From Saccharothrix ecbatanensis (GTDB taxonomy: Bacteria > Actinomycetota > Actinomycetes > Mycobacteriales > Pseudonocardiaceae), in assembly GCF_014205015.1 (NCBI RefSeq), contig NZ_JACHMO010000001.1:6572001-6636000 (forward strand): a DNA stretch of 64,000 nucleotides, written 5' to 3'. How positions within the stretch are numbered: position 1 is the stretch's first letter; each line of letters starts with the position of its first letter. The translations under genes and the position numbers were made by a program. Under the pieces are notes generated by a model, which was not told the origin of the DNA, did not search any database, and saw nothing but the letters and a program-made list of their open reading frames with translations. Of the stretch, positions 51,227 through 63,235 are shown one piece after another.

Positions 51227-52389
51227 GCCGCACCCACCAGCAGTCGAGAGCGCTGCGCACCGTCGGTGGCAGCGGAAATTGTGGTCCAGGCCAGGGCGAG
51301 TGCCCCGTCGAGGACGGCACGGTCGGCCGAGGCCGACGCGCAGGCGGTCGCGAACTCGATTTGGTGGTTCACCGCGTCTCCGCAGTCGATGGCGATGGTC
51401 GGGTGGATGGCCGGCAGCGCACGGGTGATGTTGCCCATGTCGGTGCTGCCGATCTTCTCCTTGAGCTCCTGCTCGGGGCTCATCGGATTCCTGCCCAGCT
51501 CGACGGCGGCACGCCGGTAGGCGTCCGCCAGCCAAGGATCCGGGGTCAGTTCGGCGTACACCGGCGAGACCTTCACGACCTCGTGGGTGCAGCCGGTGGC
51601 CACCGCGCCGGCCTCGAAGCAGCGGTTGATCCGCTCCTCCAGCCGGCGCAGGGAGTCGAGGTCGTCGGCACGCAGGTCGAACATGGCCGATGTGTTCGCG
51701 GGCACCACGTTCGGGACGGTACCGCCGCGGGTGACGATCCCGCTGACCATCTGGCCCGGTTCGAGGTGCTGGCGGACGAGGCCGATGGCGACCTGGGCGA
51801 CGGTGATCGCGTCCGCCGCGTTCACCCCGAGGTGGGGCGCGGCGGCGGCGTGCGAGGACTTGCCGCTGTAGTGGACCTCGACGTCGGTGATCGCCAGCGA
51901 GCGGGCGGCGACGGCCTCGTAGGGGGCCGGGTGCACCATCATCGAGAACGCCACGTCGTCGAATACCCCGCGTTCGAGCATCAGCACCTTGCCGCCGCCG
52001 ACCTCCTCCGCCGGGGTGCCGATCACCCTGATCGTGAGGCCCAGCTCGTCGGCGAGGTCACGCAGCGCAAGGGCCGCTCCGGTGGACGCGGCGGCGATGA
52101 CGTTGTGCCCGCACGCGTGGCCGACCTCGGGCAGCGCGTCGTACTCCGCGCACAGCCCCAGCACCAGCTCACCGGAGCCGAACGACGCGGTGAACGCCGT
52201 CTCCAGGCCCGCGACGCCGCGTTCGACCTCGAAGCCCTCGGCGGCGAGCAGATCCGCCACCTTGGCCGCGCTGCGGTGCTCGGCGAACGCCTGCTCGGGC
52301 TCCGCGTGGATGCTGCGGGATAGGCCTACCAGCGCATCCGAGTACCGCTCGACGGCCGAGCGCGTGCTCATCTTGAAGTCGGTACCCAT
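51223..52389 (-). CDS. M20-family amidohydrolase, AmiA1-like
   Basis: 388-residue paralogue of the next gene. SIHAEPEQAFAEHRSA, LPEVGHACGHNVIAAASTGAALAL and IGTPAEEVGGGKVLML give the metal and catalytic residues, and HYSGKSSHAAAAPHLGVNAADA the dimerisation region. It belongs to the p-aminobenzoyl-glutamate hydrolase-like (AbgB) side of M20D. The ATG follows GGAAG. It is first of the amiA-amiB pair, and the two may form heterodimers as AbgA/AbgB do; that is inference. Confidence 0.9.
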   Translation of the reverse strand: MGTDFKMSTRSAVERYSDALVGLSRSIHAEPEQAFAEHRSAAKVADLLAAEGFEVERGVAGLETAFTASFGSGELVLGLCAEYDALPEVGHACGHNVIAAASTGAALALRDLADELGLTIRVIGTPAEEVGGGKVLMLERGVFDDVAFSMMVHPAPYEAVAARSLAITDVEVHYSGKSSHAAAAPHLGVNAADAITVAQVAIGLVRQHLEPGQMVSGIVTRGGTVPNVVPANTSAMFDLRADDLDSLRRLEERINRCFEAGAVATGCTHEVVKVSPVYAELTPDPWLADAYRRAAVELGRNPMSPEQELKEKIGSTDMGNITRALPAIHPTIAIDCGDAVNHQIEFATACASASADRAVLDGALALAWTTISAATDGAQRSRLLVGAA

Positions 52390-52558
52390 TTGCTTCCATC
52401 CTGCATCACGGTCCGGCGGGCGCGGCGCACCTCTGGTTGATCAACCGGCAACCGGTCGCGGAGCTGCGCCAAGCGGCGCTCGATGTTCGGTCAGACCGAT
52501 CACGTCTGCGCAGGTCATGTCGGAATCCTCGCAGGTCATGCCGCAACCCGCGCGGAAG

Positions 52559-52876
52559 TCACGCCTTCTTGCGGCCCGCACGCCACTTCGACCACCGCTT
52601 CTTGTTACGCCAGTAAACGAGGGCGAACAGCAGCACCGCGATACCTCCGAGCCACAACTTCCTGCGCGTCTCGGCGGTGTCGGCGGGGGTCGACTCCTGC
52701 GGCGCGTCGATCTCGGGGCCGGGAGCGGGCGCGGGGTCGAGCGTGCCGCCCGGCGCCAGGCTCTCCGTCTGCACGGCCGCCACCTGCGACGATGTCGTCA
52801 CGGCGGTCCCTGTGCCGGACACGGTGAGGCCTCCGGCCAGCACCAACAGGCACACCGCGAGCACAGATCGCCACAT
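52559..52876 (-). CDS. small secreted/membrane protein with C-terminal anchor
   Basis: 105-residue protein. An N-terminal signal (SVLAVCLLVLAGGLTVSGTGTAV) is followed by a Pro/Ala/Glu-rich outside region, then a transmembrane helix (LWLGGIAVLLFALVYW) and a strongly basic end (RNKKRWSKWRAGRKKA). This is the topology of a type I single-pass protein. ATG 52876 lies 8 nt after the minus-strand hexamer TAGGCT; a TTG three codons earlier would overlap that hexamer. Function unknown. Confidence 0.65.
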   Translation of the reverse strand: MWRSVLAVCLLVLAGGLTVSGTGTAVTTSSQVAAVQTESLAPGGTLDPAPAPGPEIDAPQESTPADTAETRRKLWLGGIAVLLFALVYWRNKKRWSKWRAGRKKA

Positions 52877-52884
52877 GGCCGCCA

Positions 52885-52890
52885 AGCCTA
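52885..52890 (-). promoter_or_regulatory. -10 hexamer TAGGCT, leaderless type
   Basis: On the minus strand it lies 8 nt before the ATG at 52876. Confidence 0.45.
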
Positions 52891-52969
52891 GCCACCGCCT
52901 TTGCGGGTTACCACTGTCAGTGGTCGTCCAAACCGGTGACCGTTCACGTCGCGTAATGGCAACGCTCGT

Positions 52970-53960
52970 TCACAGACCGCGCTCAAGCTCGCGGAACGCG
53001 GTCAGGATGCGTTCGGCGGCCAACGTGGCGGTCAGTTCGCCTTCACGCACCTGCCGCTCCACCTCGGGCACGACCGCGCGCACGGCGGGCGCCGAACGCA
53101 GGCTGGTGAGCAGCTGGTCGTGCACCATCGCCCAGGTCCAGTCCACCTGCTGCCGCCGACGCCGTTCGGCCAGCTCACCGGCCGCTTCCAGGGCCGCCCG
53201 GTGCATGCCGATCTGCTCCCACACGGTGTCCAGCCCGGTGCCGTCCAGACCGCTGCACGTCAGCACGGGCGGGTGCCACACGGCGTCCGGCGGGCGCAGC
53301 ATCCGCAGCGCGCCGGCCAGCTCACGGGCCGCCTTGCGGGCGTCCATCTCGTGCGGCCCGTCGGCCTTGTTCACCGCGATCACGTCGGCGAGCTCCAGCA
53401 CGCCCTTCTTGATGCCCTGGAGCTGGTCGCCGGTGCGGGCGAGGGTGAGGAACAGCGAGCAGTCCGTCATGTTCGCCACCGCGACCTCGGACTGGCCGAC
53501 GCCGACCGTCTCGACCAGCACCACGTCGTACCCGGCGGCCTCGACCAGGATGATCGACTCACGGGTCGCCTTGGCCACGCCGCCGAGCGTGCCGGACGTC
53601 GGGGACGGCCGGATGAACGCCGCCGGGTCCACCGCGAGCCGGTCCATCCGGGTCTTGTCGCCCAGGATCGAGCCGCCGGTCTTGGTGGACGACGGGTCGA
53701 CCGCCAGCACCGCGACCCGGTGGCCCTGCCCGGTCAGCATCGAGCCGAACGCGTCGATGAACGTCGACTTGCCCACGCCGGGCACGCCGGTGATGCCGAC
53801 GCGGTGCGCGCCACCCGCGTGGGGCAGCAGCTCGACCAGCAGCTCCTGCGCCAACGCCCGGTGGTCCGCGCGCGTCGACTCGACCAGCGTGATGGCCTGG
53901 GCCAGCTTGCTGCGGTTGCCGGCGAGCACACCCTTGGCGTACTCGCCGACGTCGATCCGC

Positions 53961-53968
<8 letters not shown>
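52970..53968 (-). CDS. meaB: methylmalonyl-CoA mutase-associated GTPase MeaB
   Basis: 332-residue G3E-family GTPase that protects and reloads methylmalonyl-CoA mutase with cobalamin. Walker A is [37 protein letters not shown] is the switch region; [16 protein letters not shown] is Walker B; IAVNKADG is the guanine-specific NKxD. It begins inside the last 8 bp of mutB, so mutA-mutB-meaB form one coupled operon. Confidence 0.96.
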
Positions 53969-56170
<2,202 letters not shown>

Positions 56171-56174
<4 letters not shown>

Positions 56175-57961
56175 CGCTGGACTCCGCTGGAGGTAGGGAC
56201 GGCAAGTGCCTCGAACGTGTGCTCCAGGACGTCCAGTGCCGAGCAGCCCATGAACACGTGCTCGTCGATCTGTGCGTCCGATTTCTTGCCCGCCAGCAGG
56301 ATGCGCTCGGCGCCCGCCGCACGCAGCGCTTCGGCCACGGGCACGGCCAGCTCGGCGTAGCTCGTCTCGCTGCCGCACAGGCACGCGATCCGGGCGCCGC
56401 TCTCGCGGAACCGCTCGACCACGTCCTCGACGGTCTTGGTGGGACCGGCGTTCGGCGTCTCGATGCCGCCCGCCTGGAACAGGTTCGCCGCGAACGACGC
56501 CCGCGCGGTGTGCGCGGCGACCGGGCCGAGCGTGGCCAGGAAGACCTTGGGACGTTCCGGGGTCGCCTCCGCCGCGTCCCGCAGCACCTCGTACGGCTCG
56601 GCGTAACGGATGCGCGGCAGGCCGCCGGACAGCTCTTCCGGAGCGGGTGGACGGACGACCGGCTGCTCGCCCAGGTTCGGGAACTCGCTGACGCCGGTGA
56701 TCGCGTCGGACCGGTCGGCCAGCCGCTTGCGGCGGTTCTCCCAGGTCACGGCCACGCGCTCGGCGACGAGGTCGAACGCCTCGGGCAGCCCGCCCGCGGC
56801 CTCGATCTCCTGGAACCACGCCCACGCGGCGTGCGCGAGGTCGTCGGTGAGCCGCTCCACGTACCAGGAGCCACCCGCCGGGTCGATCACACCGGCCAGC
56901 CGCGACTCCTCGAGCAGCAGCGACTGCGTGTTGCGGGCGATGCGCCGGGAGAAGTCGTCGGAGAGGCCGATGGCCGCGTCGAACGGCAGCACGGTCACCG
57001 CGTCCGCGCCGCCGAGGCCCGCGCCGAAGCACGCCAGGGTGGTGCGGAGCATGTTCACCCAGGGGTCGCGGCGGGTCATCATCGCGGGCGACGTGACCGC
57101 GTGCTGGAGCTGCGCGCTCGGCGCTCCCGCGACCTCGGTGACCCGGGCCCACAGTCGCCGGGCGGCGCGGAACTTGGCGATGGTGAGGAACTGGTCGGCG
57201 GACGCCGCGTACCGGAACTCCAGCAGCCGCACGGCTTCCGCGACGCTCAGCCCGGTTTCGGTCAGGTGCCGCAGGTACGCGACACCGGCCGCGAGGGACG
57301 CGCCCAGCTCCTGCGCGTCCGAGCCACCGGCCTCGTGGAACGGAAGACCGTCCACAACGACCACACGCAGCTCGGGGAACGCACGGGCCTTGCCCAGAAG
57401 ATCGGTCAACGCGGTGAAGTCGGCGGCCTGCCCGGTGCGCGCCTGGACGCCCAACGGGTCCGCGCCGAGGTTGCCCCGGACCTCGCTCGGCAGCACCGGC
57501 CGCTGGTCCCAGACCCGCAGCATGGCGCGACCGGCGTCGAGGAAGTCCACTCCCCCGTCGATCACGATCGGCGCGAGGTCCAGGTAGACGTCGGCCAGCA
57601 CGTCGCCGTACGTGGTCGGGTCGAGGCCCTTCAGCCACAGCGACGTGACGCCGTTCTCCAGGTCGGCCATGACCGCGTTGCGGTCCGCCACGCGGTGCTG
57701 TTGACGCACGTCCCAGCCCTCGACCGCGCCCTGGGGGCGACCACCGCGGGTGAACGGCGCCAGGCCGGGGAAACCGGCGTCCGGCACCTGGTCTGCGGCC
57801 GTGTAAAGCGGCTGGACCTCGATGCCGTCGTAGGTGGTGGTGATCAGTGAACCGAAGTCGGCACCCGACTTCCGCAGCACGCCTTGGACCAGCTCCAGCC
57901 ACTGCTCGCGGTCAGGGGTGGGGAACTCGGCGGCCAGCGCCAACTCGCCTGACGGCTCCAT
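56171..57961 (-). CDS. mutA: methylmalonyl-CoA mutase, small subunit
   Basis: 596-residue structural subunit, homologous to MutB but without a working cobalamin site: the position of D-x-H-x-x-G is [17 protein letters not shown]. The barrel part is recognisable in [72 protein letters not shown] lies 5 nt before the second of two adjacent ATG codons, so I start at 57961. It is first in the mutA-mutB-meaB operon and divergent from a Ser/Thr kinase gene. Confidence 0.95.
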
Positions 57962-58049
57962 CATGCTCCGCAGTCTTGTTTACCGGTGAGTACGGCGGCT
58001 ATGTGAGGTTCACCGCCGTGAACGATGCAGACGCCAGTCTTCCACGGGG

Positions 58050-59768
58050 GTGAATGATGGCGCAGTGGAAACGGAGCGTCTGATAGCCGGCCGATATCGC
58101 CTGCGGCACGTGCTGGGGCGCGGCGCCATGGGCACGGTTTGGGCCGCACACGACGAAGTCCTACGTCGGGACGTCGCCGTGAAGGAGATCCTGCGCCCTC
58201 CCGGCGCGGCCGATGACGAAGCGGAGTTGCTTCGGGAACGCACACTCCGCGAGGCCCGTTCCGCTGCCGCTTTGGCCCATCCCAACCTCGTGACGGTCTA
58301 CGACGTGGTACAGGTCGACGGCGACCCGTACGTGGTGATGGAGCTGGTGCCGTCGTCGTCGCTGGCGGAGGTGGTGCGGCAGCGCGGTCCGTTGACCGAC
58401 GTGCAGGGCGCGGTCGTGGCGGACGCGGTGGCCGCCGCGCTGGAGGCCGCGCACCGGGCCGGGATCACGCACCGGGACGTGAAGCCGGGGAACGTGCTGG
58501 TCGCCGACGACGGCCGGGTGAAGCTGACCGACTTCGGCATCGCGCGCAACGTCGCCGAGGCCACGCTGACCAGCCGCGGGATCACGCTGGGCACGCCCGC
58601 GTTCATCGCGCCCGAGGTGGCGGCGGGCGGTGCGGTGTCGTTCGCGGCGGACCAGTGGTCACTTGGCGCGACGCTGTTCACGGCGATGACGGGGCAGCAG
58701 CCGTTCGAGGGCGCGAACGTGCTCCAGACGATCAACCAGGTGGTGCACGGCGAGGTTCCGTCGGCGGCGGCCTGTGGCGCGCTGGAGCCGGTGGTCGCGG
58801 GGTTGATGACGAAGACGCCCGATGAGCGGATGTCCTTGGCCGACGTGCGGCGGCTGGTCCGGCCGCTGCTGCCCGAGTTGGGCACCGACGTGTTCCCCGC
58901 TTCGGCGCCGTCCCGCCCGGTGGTGGAGATCGAACGCCCGCCCGTCGTGGAGATCGAACGCCCCCCACCGGTGGTGCTCAAGCCGCCGGTCCCGCCGGAC
59001 ACCCCGTTGGCCGCCGACCCCGGACCCCTGCCGTTCACGGTGGTAGAGCCGCCGACCCTCGAACTGCTGCGACGGCGTCCGGCGGCGAGCTTGGTGGTGG
59101 CGTTGTCGGCGATTGTCCTGTTCGCGATCGGCAGCGTGTCCGGGTTCGCGCTGACCAGGACGGTGGCCGGCTCGTCCCTGCTGCCGCCGCCACCGCAGAG
59201 CACCCCGACCCTGCCGGTGATCACCGAGACGCCGTCGCTGCTGCCCGTCACCGCCTCGGCCGCCACCGCGAACGGCGAGCAGGGCGCGGAGTTCACCATC
59301 GACGTCGGGCCGGACTGGACCAGCTTCCTGGAGCAGCGGACGAACAACGGGCTGGGGCCGAGCACGGTCGTGCACCTGGTCGCGCCGAACGGGCTGTACG
59401 AGGTGACGGTGCAGCGGTTCCCGGACTTCTACGAGCGGAACACGATCAAGGACTACCTCAGGCTGGTGCGGTCGCGGTGGGCCGAGGGCCAGTACTTCGG
59501 TGAGGCGCTGGAGCCGACCGAGGACCTGCCGCAGGGTGGGCCTGAACCGGCCCTCCAGTTCAGCTACCGGACCGTGGAACGGGCCACGACGTTGGCCCGA
59601 GGTACCGCGCCCGCAGGCCCTGACCTGCGACGAAGCCGGTATTCGAGGGTCCTGCCGCGGGGGAACGACCTGTGGGTGGTGGAGGTCGTGGTGCCGACCG
59701 AGCAGGAGGAGATGGGCCGGGACCGGCTGTTCGACACCATCTCCAACACGTTCACCTTGCGCGATTAA
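58050..59768 (+). CDS. transmembrane serine/threonine protein kinase
   Basis: 572-residue PknB-type kinase. Kinase domain at about 12-270: [15 protein letters not shown] (Gly loop), VAVKEI (ATP Lys), [11 protein letters not shown] (catalytic loop), LTDFGIA and GTPAFIAPE. The DLKxxN loop reads DVKPGN, still active type. A Pro-rich linker with the repeat PVVEIERPP leads to a helix ([23 protein letters not shown]) and a 180-residue extracellular domain with no PASTA repeats, so the signal is unknown. GTG 58050 is used; GTG 58065 is possible. Confidence 0.93.
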   Translation: MNDGAVETERLIAGRYRLRHVLGRGAMGTVWAAHDEVLRRDVAVKEILRPPGAADDEAELLRERTLREARSAAALAHPNLVTVYDVVQVDGDPYVVMELVPSSSLAEVVRQRGPLTDVQGAVVADAVAAALEAAHRAGITHRDVKPGNVLVADDGRVKLTDFGIARNVAEATLTSRGITLGTPAFIAPEVAAGGAVSFAADQWSLGATLFTAMTGQQPFEGANVLQTINQVVHGEVPSAAACGALEPVVAGLMTKTPDERMSLADVRRLVRPLLPELGTDVFPASAPSRPVVEIERPPVVEIERPPPVVLKPPVPPDTPLAADPGPLPFTVVEPPTLELLRRRPAASLVVALSAIVLFAIGSVSGFALTRTVAGSSLLPPPPQSTPTLPVITETPSLLPVTASAATANGEQGAEFTIDVGPDWTSFLEQRTNNGLGPSTVVHLVAPNGLYEVTVQRFPDFYERNTIKDYLRLVRSRWAEGQYFGEALEPTEDLPQGGPEPALQFSYRTVERATTLARGTAPAGPDLRRSRYSRVLPRGNDLWVVEVVVPTEQEEMGRDRLFDTISNTFTLRD

Positions 59769-59810
59769 CGACGGCAGCGGGCAGTGCGGGCAGCGCGCGA
59801 GGACGGCTAT

Positions 59811-59816
59811 TAGGCT
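59811..59816 (+). promoter_or_regulatory. -10 hexamer TAGGCT, leaderless type
   Basis: It lies 7 nt before the GTG at 59824, with no ribosome-binding site. Confidence 0.55.
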
Positions 59817-59823
59817 CCCGGCC

Positions 59824-60636
59824 GTGACCGCCATCAGTGAGAACACCACCCCCGAGGCCTTGGCCACCGACGCGGCGAAGGCCTTGGCCGAGCGGACCGG
59901 GGTGGCCAAGCACGACATCGCCGTTGTCCTCGGTTCGGGTTGGCGCCCGGCCGCCGACCTGATCGGCGAGCCCACCGCCGAGGTGCCCATGGGCGAGCTG
60001 CCCGGGTTCGAGCCGCCCACCGCCGTCGGCCACGGCGGCACCGTCCGGTCGGTGGTCGTCGGCGGCAAGAACGTGCTGGTCATGCTCGGCCGCACGCACG
60101 GCTACGAGGGCAAGGGCGTGGCCAAGGTCGTGCACGGCGTGCGCACGGCGGCCGCGGCGGGCGTCTCCACGGTCGTGCTGACGAACGCGGCCGGCGGCCT
60201 GCGCCAGGGCATGGCGGTCGGCCAGCCGGTGCTGATCGGCGACCACCTGAACCTGACCGCGTCGTCCCCGCTGGTGGGCGCGCGGTTCGTGGACCTCACG
60301 GACCTGTACTCGCCGCGGCTGCGGCAGCTCGCGCGGGAGATCGACCCGTCGCTGGAGGAAGGCGTCTACGCGGGCCTGCCGGGGCCGCACTTCGAGACGC
60401 CCGCCGAGATCCGGATGCTGCGGACGATGGGCGCGGACCTGGTCGGCATGTCCACCGTGCTGGAGGCCATCGCGGCACGCGCGGAGGGCGTGGAGGTGTT
60501 CGGCCTGTCGCTGGTGACGAACCTGGCCGCGGGCATCACCGGTGAGCCGCTCAACCACGAAGAGGTGCTGGAGGCCGGTCAGGCCGCGGCGAGCCGGATG
60601 GGCGCGCTGCTGCGCGACCTCGTGGACAAGGCGTAG
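59824..60636 (+). CDS. punA: purine-nucleoside phosphorylase
   Basis: 270-residue trimeric-type PNP for purine salvage, splitting guanosine/inosine with phosphate. [16 protein letters not shown] holds the phosphate loop, [10 protein letters not shown] and [14 protein letters not shown] the substrate site, [36 protein letters not shown] the PNP/MTAP family 2 signature, and LVTNLAAGI the base site with the catalytic Asn. M. tuberculosis has the equivalent gene (Rv3307) before pmmB, as here. Confidence 0.95.
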   Translation: MTAISENTTPEALATDAAKALAERTGVAKHDIAVVLGSGWRPAADLIGEPTAEVPMGELPGFEPPTAVGHGGTVRSVVVGGKNVLVMLGRTHGYEGKGVAKVVHGVRTAAAAGVSTVVLTNAAGGLRQGMAVGQPVLIGDHLNLTASSPLVGARFVDLTDLYSPRLRQLAREIDPSLEEGVYAGLPGPHFETPAEIRMLRTMGADLVGMSTVLEAIAARAEGVEVFGLSLVTNLAAGITGEPLNHEEVLEAGQAAASRMGALLRDLVDKA

Positions 60637-60675
60637 AACCTCCGGACGGGACGTTCTCCTCTCAGCGGAGGTTCG

Positions 60676-62310
60676 ATGACGAACAGCCTGACCCCGGCCC
60701 TGCGTGACGCGGCGTTCCGCTGGATCGCGGACGACCCGGACGCCGCGACGCGCCTGGAGTTGCAGACCGTCCTGGCGCGGGCGATGGGCGGTGACGCCTC
60801 CGCCGCCGAGGACCTGGCGGACCGGATGTCGGGACCGCTGACGTTCGGCACGGCCGGGCTGCGCGGGCCGGTGCGGGCCGGGCCGAACGGGATGAACCGG
60901 GCCGTGGTCATCCGCACCACGGCCGGGCTCGCCGCGTGGCTCAAGGCGAACGGGCACGTCGGCACGGTGTTCGTCGGCCGGGACGCGCGGCACGGGTCGG
61001 AGGACTTCGCCGCCGCGACGGCCGGTGTGCTGGCGGGCGCCGGGTTCACCGTGCGGGTGCTGCCGGAGCCGTTGCCGACGCCGATCCTGGCTTTCCTGGT
61101 CAAGCGGCACGACGCGGTGGCGGGCGTGCAGATCACCGCGTCGCACAACCCGCCGGCGGACAACGGCTACAAGCTGTACCTGGCCGGTGGCGGGCAGATC
61201 GTGCCGCCGGAGGACCGCGCGATCGAGGCGGCGATCCGGGGTGTGCCGGCCGCCGTGTCGGTGCCGTTGTCGGACGACTGCCTGCCGGTGTCCGAGGCGG
61301 AGGTGGACGAGTACCTGGAACGGGTCGCGTCGCTGCCCCGCGGTGTGGCGCGTGACCTGCGGGTGGCGTTGACGCCGATGCACGGTGTCGGCGGCGCGAC
61401 GGCGGTGGAGGCGTTGCGGCGGGCCGGGTTCACCGACGTGCGGGTGGTGCGGGAGCAGGCCGTGCCGGACCCGTCGTTCCCGACGGTGTCGTTCCCGAAC
61501 CCGGAGGAGCCGGGTGCGGCGGACCGGTTGCTGGAGCTGGCGGCGGCCGAGTCGGCCGACCTGGCCATCGCGTTGGACCCGGACGCGGACCGGTGCGCGC
61601 TGGGCGTCCGGGAGCGGGACGGGTCGTGGCGGATGCTGCGCGGCGACGAGACCGGCGTGCTGCTCGGGTCGCTGGTGTTGTCCACTGTGGACGCTGTGGA
61701 CAACCCGGATCCCTTGGTGGCGACCACGATCGTCTCTTCGTCGTTGCTGAAGTCGATCGCGGCGGCGCGCGGGGCGCGTTACGCGGAGACGTTGACCGGG
61801 TTCAAGTGGTTGGTGCGCGCCGGCGAGGGGTTGGTGTTCGCGTACGAGGAGGCGTTGGGCAACTGCGTCGACCCGGCGTCCGTGAACGACAAGGACGGCA
61901 TCTCGGCCGCCGTGGTGGCGTGCGACCTGGCGGCCGGGCTGAAGGCGTCCGGGCGAACGCTGCTGGACGCGCTGGACCAGCTCGCCGTCGAGCACGGCCT
62001 GCACCTGACCGACCAGGTCTCACTGCGGTTCACCGACCTGAGCCGGATCGGGGCGTTGATGGCCCGGTTGCGCGCCGAGCCGCCGGCGGGCTTCACCTTT
62101 GAAGACCTGTTGCCGGAGGCGGACGTCGTCAGGCTGACGAAGGAAGGCGTGCGGGTGGTCGTGCGGCCGTCCGGGACGGAGCCGAAGCTCAAGGCGTACC
62201 TGGAGGTCGTGGAACCGGTGGCCGACGACCTGCCGGCCGCCCGCGTGCGTGCCGAGGGCCGGTTGGCCGAGCTTCGGGCTCAGGTGTCGGACCTGCTCAC
62301 GACGCCATAG
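60676..62310 (+). CDS. pmmB: phosphomannomutase/phosphoglucomutase
   Basis: 544-residue alpha-D-phosphohexomutase of the long PgcA/PmmB group. FGTAGLRGPVRAGPNGMNRAV is the N-terminal motif; the phosphoserine is in VQITASHNPPADNGYK; the Mg loop is ALDPDADRCALG; ETLTGFKWL and FAYEEALGNCVDP bind sugar; VVVRPSGTEPKLKAYLEV binds phosphate. It would make mannose-1-phosphate for GDP-mannose and glycan precursors, or act in nucleoside-sugar salvage with the PNP just upstream. GGAGG is 5 nt before the ATG. Its end overlaps the next gene by 14 bp. Confidence 0.95.
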   Translation: MTNSLTPALRDAAFRWIADDPDAATRLELQTVLARAMGGDASAAEDLADRMSGPLTFGTAGLRGPVRAGPNGMNRAVVIRTTAGLAAWLKANGHVGTVFVGRDARHGSEDFAAATAGVLAGAGFTVRVLPEPLPTPILAFLVKRHDAVAGVQITASHNPPADNGYKLYLAGGGQIVPPEDRAIEAAIRGVPAAVSVPLSDDCLPVSEAEVDEYLERVASLPRGVARDLRVALTPMHGVGGATAVEALRRAGFTDVRVVREQAVPDPSFPTVSFPNPEEPGAADRLLELAAAESADLAIALDPDADRCALGVRERDGSWRMLRGDETGVLLGSLVLSTVDAVDNPDPLVATTIVSSSLLKSIAAARGARYAETLTGFKWLVRAGEGLVFAYEEALGNCVDPASVNDKDGISAAVVACDLAAGLKASGRTLLDALDQLAVEHGLHLTDQVSLRFTDLSRIGALMARLRAEPPAGFTFEDLLPEADVVRLTKEGVRVVVRPSGTEPKLKAYLEVVEPVADDLPAARVRAEGRLAELRAQVSDLLTTP

Positions 62311-62629
62311 CGATCAGCAGGCAGAGCACGGCGACGACGAGCGCACCGCCCGCCACCAGGTAAGGACGCCTGGTCGGCGGGCTCACCGGGCGGGACCTGT
62401 TCTGCGTGGCGGCGGCGACCGAGATCCGGCCGGCGATGTAGCTGACCGTGCACAGCGCCACACCGGCCGCGAGGATCATCGTGTTGACGTCCCAAGGGCT
62501 GTGGTCGACCCCCGGCCACAGCGCGATGAACACCAGCGGCAGACCGATGAGCCCGACCCCGATACCGACACCGGCGCCCCACGTGATCCGCCGGTTCCGC
62601 TGCATCGTGGCGATACTTCGAGTTTCCAT
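62297..62629 (-). CDS. small membrane protein with three helices
   Basis: 110-residue protein from ATG 62629 behind GGGAGGGAG. Three hydrophobic segments: GAGVGIGVGLIGLPLVFIALW, MILAAGVALCTVSYIAGRI and YLVAGGALVVAVLCLLIAM. The basic N-terminus (MQRNRR) should stay inside. There are no catalytic motifs and no family I recognise. It converges on pmmB and their 3' ends overlap by 14 bp. Confidence 0.65.
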   Translation of the reverse strand: METRSIATMQRNRRITWGAGVGIGVGLIGLPLVFIALWPGVDHSPWDVNTMILAAGVALCTVSYIAGRISVAAATQNRSRPVSPPTRRPYLVAGGALVVAVLCLLIAMAS

Positions 62630-62770
62630 GACTCCCTCCCCTGCACTGCTACTACTGAAGACGCACAGCAGCCGCATCGGTTCCCGGCGGCCGTCGACCG
62701 GCTCGTCACCAGGCGTGACCATGCTACCGAGCGGTTGCGCGTTGTTCCGGTGCGCGGCAGCCTGTCCCGC

Positions 62771-63223
62771 GTGCCCCGACTCCTGATCGTGCACCACACG
62801 CCGTCCCCGAACATGCAAGCGATGTTCGAGGCGGTCGTAGCCGGCGCGACCGATCCGGAGATCGGAGGCGTGGAAGTGGTGCGACGGCCGGCTCTGGCAG
62901 CCACGGTGTCTGACGCGCTCGAAGCTGACGGCTACGTCCTCGGTACGCCCGCGAACCTGGGGATGATGAGCGGCGCGCTGAAGGTGTTCTTCGACCTCGC
63001 CTACTACCCGTGCCTCGACGCCACGCGCGGACGCCCTTACGGCCTGTACGTGCACGGCAACAACGACACCACGGGCGCGGTTCGCGGGATCGAGTCGATC
63101 ACTACGGGGTTGTCATGGGAGAAGGTGACCCCCAACGTCAGCGTGACCGGTGAACCGACGAAGGAAGACCTTCGCGCGTGTTGGGAACTCGGCGCGACGG
63201 TTGCCGCACAGCTCATGCCCTGA
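62771..63223 (+). CDS. flavodoxin/NAD(P)H-dependent FMN reductase-like protein
   Basis: 150-residue flavodoxin-fold protein. LLIVHHTPSPNMQAMFEAVVAG occupies the FMN phosphate-loop position, ADGYVLGTPANLGMMSGALKVFFDLAYY the second FMN loop, and RPYGLYVHGNNDTTGAVRGIESITTGL the third. Such proteins bind FMN and reduce quinones or act in electron transfer. The GTG at 62771 has no ribosome-binding site; CAGCCT 7 nt upstream is a weaker form of the leaderless hexamer. It converges on the next gene with a 12-bp gap. Confidence 0.82.
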   Translation: MPRLLIVHHTPSPNMQAMFEAVVAGATDPEIGGVEVVRRPALAATVSDALEADGYVLGTPANLGMMSGALKVFFDLAYYPCLDATRGRPYGLYVHGNNDTTGAVRGIESITTGLSWEKVTPNVSVTGEPTKEDLRACWELGATVAAQLMP

Positions 63224-63235
63224 GTGACCGTCGGA

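Noticed and set aside
52390..52558. Small gene or RNA between the amidohydrolase and the small membrane protein
   Set aside because: There is only a direct repeat of GCAGGTCATG near 52515 and 52532; no coding frame or fold stands out.
57962..58049. Cobalamin riboswitch upstream of mutA
   Set aside because: The gap is only 88 bp and contains no B12-box-like element.
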